Positions 22,700 to 32,600 of a stretch of DNA of 64,000 nt are shown here, piece after piece. The position numbers and the translations under genes are program-made. The first letter of the stretch is position 1; every line of letters begins with the position of its first letter. The notes under the pieces were generated by a model. It did no database searches. It saw nothing but the letters and a program-made list of their open reading frames with translations, and was not told the DNA's origin. The DNA is from Chrysopilus asiliformis (Eukaryota > Arthropoda > Insecta > Diptera > Rhagionidae), in the NCBI GenBank assembly GCA_964034945.1, contig OZ035961.1, positions 12,101,001 to 12,165,000 of the forward strand, given 5' to 3'.

Positions 22700-23808
22700 G
22701 TAAGTACGTTAAATATTATGTTCACTAACATGCAACAAAATTTCTACACAATTTCGTCAACATAAAACACGCAACATATATTTGGCGTCAGACACGAATA
22801 CATTCGTCGACATTCAAAATTTATTCATGCGGACGGCATGCAAAGTTGTAACATAAATAACAAATACCGTAAACTCATGCGGACGGCATACGACGCATAA
22901 ACATAAATTCGACGCATACATTTGATTCATGTGGACGGCATGCAATTCACCAACACATTAACAATACATGCAACTTTATCTTACAATATTTTCTCATGCA
23001 ACATTCATTGCAACATTTTACTTTCGTGCAACATGTATACAAAACCATAAAATCAACATTCAAACTATTCATGCGGACGGCATATAATTCACCAACATAA
23101 CAACAACTACAATCAACATTATAACACTATAATCAACATTCAACAATTACTAAAATCTAAAAATCTACGAACTAAAAGATAAATAAATAAAAAAAATGGA
23201 CAATTTACTAACAATAAGATTTAAGTCTAAAAAAATTTTTTTTTGTAAATATCACAGATAATTATCACATTTTCAAATTACATTTAGTTTTCAGAATATC
23301 TCTTGTAAATTCGAATAAAAATCTTAGTTAGGTTTAGAACGGCCAATCTTAGTTTAGATAGAAAAAAACAAAAGAATTAAATTGTGTATCTAGGATTTTT
23401 TTTTCTTTTTAATAGAGTATTTTCAAATTTAAAACATTCAGTTTTTCATTTTCCGTTTTTTTTTTTTTTTGTTTCAATTTTCATATTTTCAGTTTTATGT
23501 TCTGGCTGAACATTAACGCATTATGGGAAAGTCGATGTTATATGATTCAGGTTTCCCATAAAATTCATAAGATGATTTGGTAAGCTTTGGTTAGAGGAAG
23601 ATAGGGTGAAAGCACCGAACGGGGACAAGCAAGACAACGATGGTTTGAGTTTCAATTTTTGATTTTGTTTTTGTCGCGCATAAAGGGGTTGATAGAGATG
23701 AGGCTTCTCTTTCAACACGGTTTAGGTAACATTCCTAAAAGGGGTGGGCGAGCCTTCTGTCATCTTCTTCAATAAATTTTATTCTTTCTCTTCTTTTTCT
23801 TTTTGTAG
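22700..23808 (+). other. possible intron in the inner 5' LTR
   Basis: A CCA|GTAAGTAC donor at 22700 and a long T/C tract ending TTTTTGTAG at 23808 are both strong sense-strand splice signals. The 3' LTR has the same pair (27959 and 29067). If used, most of the AT-rich LTR would be removed from a spliced RNA. This is inference from signals only. Confidence 0.3.
22825..23083 (+). promoter_or_regulatory. four copies of an ATGC-GGACG-GCAT motif
   Basis: TCATGCGGACGGCAT occurs at 22825, 22875, 22927 (one change, GTGG) and 23069. Each has ATGC/GCAT half-sites around a 5-nt centre. The spacing is about 50, 52 and 142 nt. The motif stands out as GC-rich inside very AT-rich sequence. It looks like a binding-site cluster; the factor is unknown. 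The 3' LTR copies are at 28084, 28134, 28186 and 28328. Confidence 0.5.
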
Positions 23809-24074
23809 CATAACTCTCTTCTTTTGTTACCCCTCCGGCGGTTACCTCGAGTGATGAGGGGCCTAAGAACCCCTCTTCTCCAGTTGCTCGGCCGCCCCCA
23901 CATTTGCATACCACCTTATTGTGTGGAATCTGAAAGAGTAACACCCCCACGACCCGCCTCTCCGAGCTAGCCCAGGTATGCAGTTACTCTACGCGGATTC
24001 CGCACCGTACAGTATGCAGGTCGTGAGCGAGGCGTCACGGCTGCACCATGCTGTACAGTGTTCACCACAATAAA

Positions 24075-24092
24075 TGGCGCCCAACGAGGCAC
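24075..24092 (+). promoter_or_regulatory. primer-binding site of the inner element (tRNA-Lys type)
   Basis: TGGCGCCCAACGAGGCAC starts 5 bases after the 5' LTR. It shares TGGCGCCCAACG with the outer element's site and then diverges. Confidence 0.8.
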
Positions 24093-24906
24093 AAAGTCGG
24101 ATAGTGCTTCAAAAATTTTTTTTTCCTCTTTTTTTTACTCTTTTTTCTATTTGAAGAAGGCAACACGTCTCAATGTAATGTTCCAAGTCGAAGGGCTGGA
24201 AAACGTATCATTATGGTCACAGGCTTTTGAACGGCCGCCTTAAGACTAAGCAATGCATTGAATTCGTGGAAATGGAGTCGAACGATATAATCGGGGCTGA
24301 GACATTGATGTGACTTATTGTCTGCGAGGATCGCAACATCAATCCGCTCATGAAAATATAATTCTGGAGATCTTATACTAGGTATAATCTCCCCATTTTT
24401 TTTGACAGTAAAGATGGTATTTGTTATTTTCAATCGATCAAATAGTGGCTGACAATTTTCTCAGGATATTTTTCTGAAAAATTCGCTACTGGCAGCTTGA
24501 TTGAATCTAACAAAGGCTATCCCATTTAACTATACTTAAAATTTTGTTATTAAATACATTAATACTTTGGAGTTGTTTTGCTTGTCTTACATCGAATTGC
24601 TGAATCCTTATTTTCCTCTAATATATCATGATAGATTGAAACACAAGAAAAAAAATTTATATTTAAACAGTATCGACTAGTTCTATACTTTGCAAAAACG
24701 TGATTTAGTTTTTCTATATTGATGCGTTATATTTTTCGAAATTTTGCTTCAATAATTTAAACCGATTAATAATATCGATCACATCGATATTTATTTTCCA
24801 ATTCATTTAATTTTTGCTTTGCTTTTATTTTTTTTGGGGAATTCATAACCGATTTTCCTAGTCGTTTCCATTTTTTTTGATTGACGAAGTATTTATTTGA
24901 AAAAAA
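24093..24906 (+). other. leader of the inner element
   Basis: About 810 nt without a convincing ORF, similar in length to the outer element's leader. It starts moderately GC-rich and becomes very AT-rich before the ATG at 24907. It presumably carries the RNA packaging signal needed for mobilisation in trans. Confidence 0.4.
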
Positions 24907-25530
24907 ATGTATCATACGCCAACGGCTAGAGGTGGCGCGAAACCGAAAACTTCGCACAGAATTCTCAGATCGAACAGCAACAATCAGGCTAATGCCTCCG
25001 AAAGAGTCAACCGATCTATTCTTGCGGCGGTAAGAGCATATATCAACCAAGATCATAAGAAATGGGATATGCACTTACCCGAAATCGCTTGCTCTCTACG
25101 AACGTCTATACACTCAGCGACTGGATTCACTCCGTACAAAATAAACTTCGGTCAAAACATGGTACTTGATGGTAGATCTTACCCTATCCTGAAAAAACTT
25201 GGATCGCTCGGTACCGAAGACATAGAACTTTCGAGTTCGGATAAACTCAAGATAATCAGGGATAAGGTCCGTCAGCATTTAGAGGACGCACATAAACGTT
25301 ATGCTTCCGGCTATAACTTAAGATCGCGCATTAGAACTTTTACGCCTGGTCAAATACTTTTCCGCAGGAACTTCACCTTAAGTAATGCAGCTAAGCATTT
25401 TAATGCAAAGCTTGCAGAAAAGTTCGTGAAGTGTAAAGTAGTAAAGGTCCTTGGAAATTCTGTTTATCAAGTCGAAGATGTAAACGGCAAGTTTTCTGGA
25501 AAGGTACACGCTAAAGATCTGCGAGTTTAA
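24907..25530 (+). CDS. 207-residue ORF: short gag-like N-terminus joined to integrase C-terminus
   Basis: This is an ATG-initiated ORF ending in TAA. Residues 1 to about 26 (from MYHTPTARGGAKPKTSHR) do not match integrase. They sit where gag should begin, after a leader of typical length. From about residue 27 the sequence follows the outer element's integrase from its last catalytic motif (NASERVNR) to the C-terminus. Shared features include RAY, KxWDxHxP, YNLR, PGQxLFRRNFxLS and a terminal HAKDL. The catalytic Glu is present, but both catalytic Asp residues and the zinc-binding N-terminus are missing, so it cannot be an active integrase. The simplest origin is one internal deletion joining gag start to integrase end in frame. 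It may be a fossil, or be kept for a role of the DNA-binding C-terminal domain; the intact frame does not distinguish these. Confidence 0.75.
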   Translation: MYHTPTARGGAKPKTSHRILRSNSNNQANASERVNRSILAAVRAYINQDHKKWDMHLPEIACSLRTSIHSATGFTPYKINFGQNMVLDGRSYPILKKLGSLGTEDIELSSSDKLKIIRDKVRQHLEDAHKRYASGYNLRSRIRTFTPGQILFRRNFTLSNAAKHFNAKLAEKFVKCKVVKVLGNSVYQVEDVNGKFSGKVHAKDLRV

Positions 25531-26234
25531 ACGGTTTTGTTGTTTATTTTCATGATTTTTTTTTCACGTTGACCTTTGGGTATCCCTAAGAAAAAATCCC
25601 GGGGGCATCACCCCTTAATCATAGATGGTTGATCCGCTTAAGCCTAGCTGCGGTAGGCCATCTCTTTTCGCGACCTGCGTAGGCAGTTTCAGGTGCTGAC
25701 AATGATCGCACCTTCTCCCAATTTCTTTACCCTTCCCCCTTATCAGCTAATTGGCATTCAAACAGACTGATGGATGGATGACCAGAAGCCTGTTTGGATA
25801 TCGCATATGGTGCCACATTGCATAGGGGCTCTCGTGTCAGTAGTTGGTAAGGTTGTAAGTCACCATATGTAAAACCAAATATTCCTAATTTGGTGGAATA
25901 TTCTTGGACTTAGTCATCTTTCATTCACCTGATTTGACATTCACCTGATTTGACACCCACCTGATTTGACATTCACCTGATTTGACATTTACCGGATTTG
26001 ACATTCACCGGATTTGACATTGACTTGATTTGACATAAACCTGCTGCAAATTTGAAACTTCAGCAAAAATCTCAGTTTCTTTTTTTTTCTTGAAACTTCT
26101 GCCCGGCTAGTGTTTAGAACATGAGACTCAGTTTTCACAGGGTCGAGGTCGAGCCACACGTTGGACTGGAAAACCACGGATTCGTTTTTTCAGCACCTTC
26201 AGCTTCCTTGACAGGAAACTGAAGTTCCTGATGT
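25531..26234 (+). other. 3' non-coding region of the inner element
   Basis: A GC-richer segment (25600-25860) without an ORF is followed by a 16-bp minisatellite (25923-26034). The sequence just before the 3' LTR (AGTTCCTGATGT) is not a recognisable polypurine tract, which is odd for an element that recently transposed. Confidence 0.5.
25923..26034 (+). repeat. 16-bp minisatellite, seven units
   Basis: Seven consecutive units of ATTCACCTGATTTGAC with up to three changes each, then a decayed partial unit. TGATTTGAC or GGATTTGAC is invariant in every unit. Confidence 0.9.
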
Positions 26235-29200
26235 TGTAGCGAACCGTGATTTCGATGAGCAGCGTGTCAGAAAAAAAAGGTTGAAAATCCCTGCCTGAAC
26301 ACGCGCTTCGAAATTTCGACTTAAATAATAAAATTCTATAACTGCCCAGCAACAAGAAAAATTTTCCTCAACAAAGAAAAATCCTTGTTGGAATAACGGC
26401 TTAAACTTTATCAATGCTATTGACAAAATCTCGGACAAAAATTTTTTTTAGCATCACAAAATTCAATAAAAACTTTTCATTGAATTTCGGCTACACGTGT
26501 TTAAAATTCCATATTGATCTATTGTTGCTACTTGCTGCAAAAATTCAATAGACAATTCATCTATTGAATCCTTGGTGCACGTGCATAACTGTCCGAATTC
26601 GATTATCGATCGCTGTTGCTGGACGATCGGCAGTTGCTGTTTTACTTTGATTACGTCCAGTTGGACATTTTATTTATTTTTTTTCTTTAAAATTTCGTCG
26701 GCCGGATTTAATTTTTTTTGGATAATTTAAAATTAGTATATTTTTTTTTGTTTTCGAAAGTGGAAAAAATCGAATTTTTTTTAACATTAAAAAGAAAAGC
26801 AAAAGTGAGGAAAAACACAGAAACAAATCGAAAGGAAAATATTAGATACACAAGAAAAATGTTAATTTAAAACAATAGTTATTTAATTACTAATAAGAAA
26901 AAAAAAATGGTTAAAATAAAGTTTTTTTTTTGAAATATAATTGTGTAAAGTGAATTCAATTAAAACAAAAATTTTCTACGAAAGACTACTAATTAATCCC
27001 AAAATATCACAAATTTATCACAGTTCTTTTTTTTTAAAATCTAAAAATGCTTAACATAAATGAGCAAAACGACAAACAAAATAAATAACAGATTAAAAAA
27101 ATATATATTAGTGATAAAATTTTTTTTTAATAAAAGTTGAATAAATAACAAGATCGACGAAAAATACATAAAACAGCAAAAACATTTTAAAATCCGGCAA
27201 TATCCTTTCATTAAACACACACACATCAATCAGTTATCGTTTTAATTTTATTTATCATTTTCATCAGTCATTTACAAGAAACATTTTTTTTAAATCAATT
27301 TAACGACATTTAAATTCATTTCCATATACATTTTACATACATTTATACAAATTTCACTAAAAGAAAAAGAACGTGAAAAAAAAGTGAAATTAAATTAAAC
27401 AAACACAATAAAAACCAAATATCACAAAAATTATCACAGTTCGAAAATTATCACAAAATATCACAGACAAAAAAAAACGCGATTAAAATTTAGTTGCTTA
27501 AAAAAAAAAGCATGAAATAAAACAGACTAAATAAATACATAAGAAAATAAGAAAAAAATAAAAAAAGGTGAAGTTAAGTGAACTTTCTTTTTTTTGATTA
27601 AAACTATTAAATGAAAACCACGAAAACAATAGCTAAAATTTGATAAAAGTGAAACAAGGAAGACAAAACAATTTTTCCAATAAAATAACATTAAACATCA
27701 AAACGGGAAACAAGTTTAAAATCTGACAGTAAAATTTCATCATACACACACATTTCATCACACACCCATCAACACACACCCACACACTCGTCAGCTTTCA
27801 TCCAGTTCATCATTCAAACAGCATTTTAATTCATCCATCATCTTCATCATTCATTTACAACATTCATCCGACATTTTCATCATTCATTTACAACATTCAT
27901 CCGACATTTTAATTCAACATTTCATACATCCTTACGCACAAACACTATAATTCCGCCAGTAAGTACGTTAAATATTATGTTCACTAACATGCAACAAAAT
28001 TTCTACACAATTTCGTCAACATAAAACACGCAACATATATTTGGCGTCAGACACGAATACATTCGTCGACATTCAAAATTTATTCATGCGGACGGCATGC
28101 AAAGTTGTAACATAAATAACAAATACCGTAAACTCATGCGGACGGCATACGACGCATAAACATAAATTCGACGCATACATTTGATTCATGTGGACGGCAT
28201 GCAATTCACCAACACATTAACAATACATGCAACTTTATCTTACAATATTTTCTCATGCAACATTCATTGCAACATTTTACTTTCGTGCAACATGTATACA
28301 AAACCATAAAATCAACATTCAAACTATTCATGCGGACGGCATATAATTCACCAACATAACAACAACTACAATCAACATTATAACACTATAATCAACATTC
28401 AACAATTACTAAAATCTAAAAATCTACGAACTAAAAGATAAATAAATAAAAAAAATGGACAATTTACTAACAATAAGATTTAAGTCTAAAAAAATTTTTT
28501 TTTGTAAATATCACAGATAATTATCACATTTTCAAATTACATTTAGTTTTCAGAATATCTCTTGTAAATTCGAATAAAAATCTTAGTTAGGTTTAGAACG
28601 GCCAATCTTAGTTTAGATAGAAAAAAACAAAAGAATTAAATTGTGTATCTAGGATTTTTTTTTCTTTTTAATAGAGTATTTTCAAATTTAAAACATTCAG
28701 TTTTTCATTTTCCGTTTTTTTTTTTTTTTGTTTCAATTTTCATATTTTCAGTTTTATGTTCTGGCTGAACATTAACGCATTATGGGAAAGTCGATGTTAT
28801 ATGATTCAGGTTTCCCATAAAATTCATAAGATGATTTGGTAAGCTTTGGTTAGAGGAAGATAGGGTGAAAGCACCGAACGGGGACAAGCAAGACAACGAT
28901 GGTTTGAGTTTCAATTTTTGATTTTGTTTTTGTCGCGCATAAAGGGGTTGATAGAGATGAGGCTTCTCTTTCAACACGGTTTAGGTAACATTCCTAAAAG
29001 GGGTGGGCGAGCCTTCTGTCATCTTCTTCAATAAATTTTATTCTTTCTCTTCTTTTTCTTTTTGTAGCATAACTCTCTTCTTTTGTTACCCCTCCGGCGG
29101 TTACCTCGAGTGATGAGGGGCCTAAGAACCCCTCTTCTCCAGTTGCTCGGCCGCCCCCACATTTGCATACCACCTTATTGTGTGGAATCTGAAAGAGTAA

Positions 29201-29328
29201 CACCCCCACGACCCGCCTCTCCGAGCTAGCCCAGGTATGCAGTTACTCTACGCGGATTCCGCACCGTACAGTATGCAGGTCGTGAGCGAGGCGTCACGGC
29301 TGCACCATGCTGTACAGTGTTCACCACA
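26235..29328 (+). repeat. 3' LTR of the inner element
   Basis: 3094 bp, the same as 20976-24069 except for one base noticed (C at 27745 against T at 22486). It carries the same motif cluster (28084-28342) and splice-like signals (27959 and 29067). Confidence 0.95.
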
Positions 29329-29649
29329 AATACTATACCGGTTCCAAGTACGCGTAGGGTAAATGAGCTAAATTATTATGAAGAGGAAGACTTAGAGTAT
29401 GAAGAAAATTCTGTGAATGCAATTAATTATCCTGCTGAAAAGAAAAGAAAGAAACCCCTATGTTGGAATTGCAAGTCCGTTGGTCATATTTTCATAGAGT
29501 GTCCTTCTGATCAACGCAATCTATTTTGTTATAAATGCGGAGCAGAAGGAGTAATCACACCAAATTGTTCTAATTGCCTAACGGGAAACTCACGGTCGAA
29601 CGCGAATCGTCCGGGAGAATCACGTTCGACACAAACCAACCCGGAATAG
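29329..29649 (+). CDS. gag: gag, 3' portion (nucleocapsid), displaced by the nested element
   Basis: This continues the gag frame after the AATA duplication and ends at TAG 29647-29649. An acidic stretch (YYEEEDLEYEE) is followed by a Lys/Arg patch. The first zinc knuckle is CWNCKSVGHIFIEC (C-x2-C-x4-H-x4-C, 29461-29502). A second, CYKCGAEGVITPNC (29527-29568), has the same spacing but Val in place of His. The tail is Asn/Ser/Arg-rich. In its present position it has no promoter or start of its own; the apparent ATG at 29317 lies in the LTR. The normal role of this region is binding the element's RNA. Confidence 0.85.
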   Translation, partial: NTIPVPSTRRVNELNYYEEEDLEYEENSVNAINYPAEKKRKKPLCWNCKSVGHIFIECPSDQRNLFCYKCGAEGVITPNCSNCLTGNSRSNANRPGESRSTQTNPE

Positions 29650-29667
29650 ATAAACGTGCTAGCCTAG

Positions 29668-32600
29668 ATCAAGGCAGTGAAAACAAAAAAAACATTGACT
29701 CTTCTAAAATCTGACAAAACCAAAACTTTACAAAATCAAATCCCAAAATGTCATACGACTAAACCATTTCATGTTCGTCTTAGCGAATATAACAAGATTA
29801 GAAAGCGAATATTCGAGGCTGACGATTTTTCGAAAAAGACATATCCTGCACCGTTGTCCCAAAAAGTTATAAAAGCTAGATCGCGGTATAATGCGCGAAA
29901 ATCAGTTCGGCATCAAATTTCTTCCTCTATGATTAACACATCCGCAGATCTTAGACCGTATGCGACCATAAAAATTCGCGATCTGGAAATCGTTGGTCTT
30001 TTAGATAGTGGGGCCAATATCAGCTGCCTTGGAAAAAATTGCCTTGATGTCGTAAAAAAATTAAATGTGGAAATTTATCCTTACAAATCAAAAGTTCGAA
30101 CTGCCGATGGAAAAGCACAAAATATTGCGGGTAAAGTGAAAGTCCAAATTACGTATAAAAATATTACAAAAGAGATCACGCTTTATTTGGTTCCTAGCCT
30201 TGACCAAAAATTATATTTAGGTATAGATTTTTGGCAAATGTTTAGTATTGCTCCCCATATTATCAGCGAATTGAACGGGCATGTATCAAGTGATAGGAAT
30301 CCCAATCAACACGAACTATCTCCTGAACAAGAAAATCGTTTAGAGGCAGTGATAGGAAAATTTCTCGGTAGCTCAAAGTATGGACTTGGTCGAACGACAT
30401 TAGAAGAACATGTCATAGATACCGGAGATGCGGTCCCGGTGAAACAAAGATTCTATCCGATTTCTCCAGCGGTACAAATTCCGTTATATGAGGAAGTGGA
30501 TAGGATGTTGAAACTAGGGGTTATTGAAGAGAGCGAAAGTCCATGGAGCAGTCCGGTGGTACTTATTCGAAAACCAGGGAAAAATCGCCTCTGTCTTGAT
30601 TCCCGTAAAGTTAACGCATTAACAGTAAAAGATGCATATCCACTTCCTCATTTGGAAGGACTTTTGAGTCGCCTTAATGATACGTTTTTCATCAGTAGTA
30701 TCGACCTCAAAGATGCCTTTTGGCAAATACCGCTGGAGAAAAACAGTCGCGCAAAAACGGCCTTTACTGTCCCTGGTAGGCCGCTTTACCAGTTCACTGT
30801 AATGGCTTTCGGCCTCTGTAATAGTCCACAACGAATGTCTCGGCTAATGGATAAGGTAATACCTTCCAGGCTCAGAAACCGTGTCTTCGTCTACCTTGAC
30901 GATCTTCTAATTGTCTCACCTGATTTCGAAACCCACCTACAAATCTTGGAAGATGTTGCCACATGTTTAAGGAGTGCGAACCTTACTATCAACATTAACA
31001 AATCACATTTTTGTTTTCGTGAGTTGCGTTATCTCGGCTTTATCGTGGGCAATGGTAAATTGAAAGCGGATCCTGAAAAGGTGGCCGCTATTGTAAGCTT
31101 TCCGGTACCAAAATCCGCACGTCAAGTACGTCGGTTTCTAGGTATGTCCGGCTGGTACCGGAAGTTTATAAAAGACTACGCCACTATTGCCGCACCACTA
31201 ACTGATACATTGAGGAAATCCAAAAATTTTTCGTTTACCTCTGAAGCTCGAGAAAGTTTTGAAAAACTAAAATCTGCTCTTACTACGGGACCTGTGCTAA
31301 CCCATCCGGACTTTTCGCGTGAATTTTATTTACAATGTGATGCTTCCAACACTGGAATTGGGGCTGTATTATTTCAAAAGGACGATAGCGATCAGGAAAA
31401 GGTAATCGCATATATATCGCAAAAGCTTAACCGTGCGCAGTCCAATTATAGTGTAACGGAAAAGGAGTGTCTAGCTGCCGTCACAGCTGTTCAAAAATTC
31501 CGCCCTTATATTGAGGGTCAGAATTTTTCGATAATTACCGACCATGCTAATCTTCGATGGCTTATGTCGTCGAAGGACTTGAGCGGACGTTTAGCTCGTT
31601 GGAGCCTTAAATTACAAGGGTTTACTTTCCAAATAGTACATAGAAAGGGGTCTGAAAATATCGTCCCTGACACCTTATCACGAGCATTTGTAGAAGAACT
31701 TTCAGTTGACGATAGAGTACTAAGTATTGATTTAGAATCTCCTGAATTTAAAAATAATGAATATTTGGACTTAATCAAACTGATTCTCGATAACCAACAT
31801 CGCTTTCCAGATTTAAAAGTCGAAGATGGATATATTTACAAACGCACGATTCCATGTAGTAGTGATCTCGTCACACAAGAACATTCTTGGAAGTTATGGG
31901 TGCCAGCTGAGCTTACTCAAAAACTCATTTCCTCTGCACATGAGCCACCGAAGACAGCGCATGGCGGTATTGCAAAAACCCTATCACGTATTCGCGAATA
32001 CTATTATTTTCCGAACATGACCATCCAAGTGAGAAACTATATAACTAATTGCACCGTATGTAAGGAATCCAAATCGGCTAATATGATATTACGACCAGAA
32101 ATGGGAGCGGAAACTATTACGGAACGTCCCTTTCAAAAACTATATGTCGATTTCCTAGGACCGTACCCGAGATCTAAGGCAGGAAACAGTTTTATTTTTA
32201 TTGTATTGGATCACCTGAGTAAATTTGTATTTTTGAAACCTTTAAGAAAAGCCAATGCTAACTCAATCACTAAATTTTTAGAAATCGAAATATTTAATAA
32301 ATTTGGAGTACCACAAACCATCCACTCCGATAATGGGAAACAATTTGTCTCTAGAGAATTTCAAGCTTTGTTAACAAATTATGGCATACATCATCTAAAG
32401 ACAGCAAACTACTCACCCCAATCGAATGCCTCGGAACGGGTTAACCGAAGCGTGTTAGAGGCTATTCGGGCGTACCTAAAAGGAAGTCATAAAAATTGGG
32501 ATAATCATATACCTGATGTAGAATGTGCACTTCGTACAGCTACACATCAGTCAATCGGGGTATCGCCTTATTTTGCACTCTTCGGTTCTCACATGATCAC

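Larger units (their letters stand above)
20976..24069 (+). repeat. 5' LTR of the inner element
   Basis: 3094 bp and very AT-rich for most of its length. It contains four copies of a TCATGCGGACGGCAT motif (22825-23083), a tandem duplication around 22584-22653 (CATTCATTTACAACATTC twice), and a strong donor/acceptor pair that could define a 1.1-kb leader intron (22700-23808). The last 350 bp are GC-richer and may be near the transcript start or U5. Confidence 0.95.
20976..29328 (+). mobile_element. inner, non-autonomous LTR retrotransposon nested in gag
   Basis: The LTRs at 20976-24069 and 26235-29328 are each 3094 bp, begin TGTAGCGAACC, end ACCACA, and are flanked by the 4-bp duplication AATA (20972-20975 and 29329-29332). 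The interior is only 2165 bp. It holds a primer site, a leader, one 207-codon ORF with an integrase C-terminus, a non-coding tail with a minisatellite, and no clear polypurine tract. Protease, RT, RNase H, most of gag and the integrase core are absent. A single LTR difference was noticed (T at 22486, C at 27745), so it moved recently and must have used proteins from another element. LTRs make up about three quarters of its length. Confidence 0.95.

Noticed and set aside
29317..29328. ATG at 29317 as a start for the zinc-knuckle ORF
   Set aside because: The first four codons lie in the 3' LTR of the nested element. The coding sequence is the displaced end of gag and has no start of its own.
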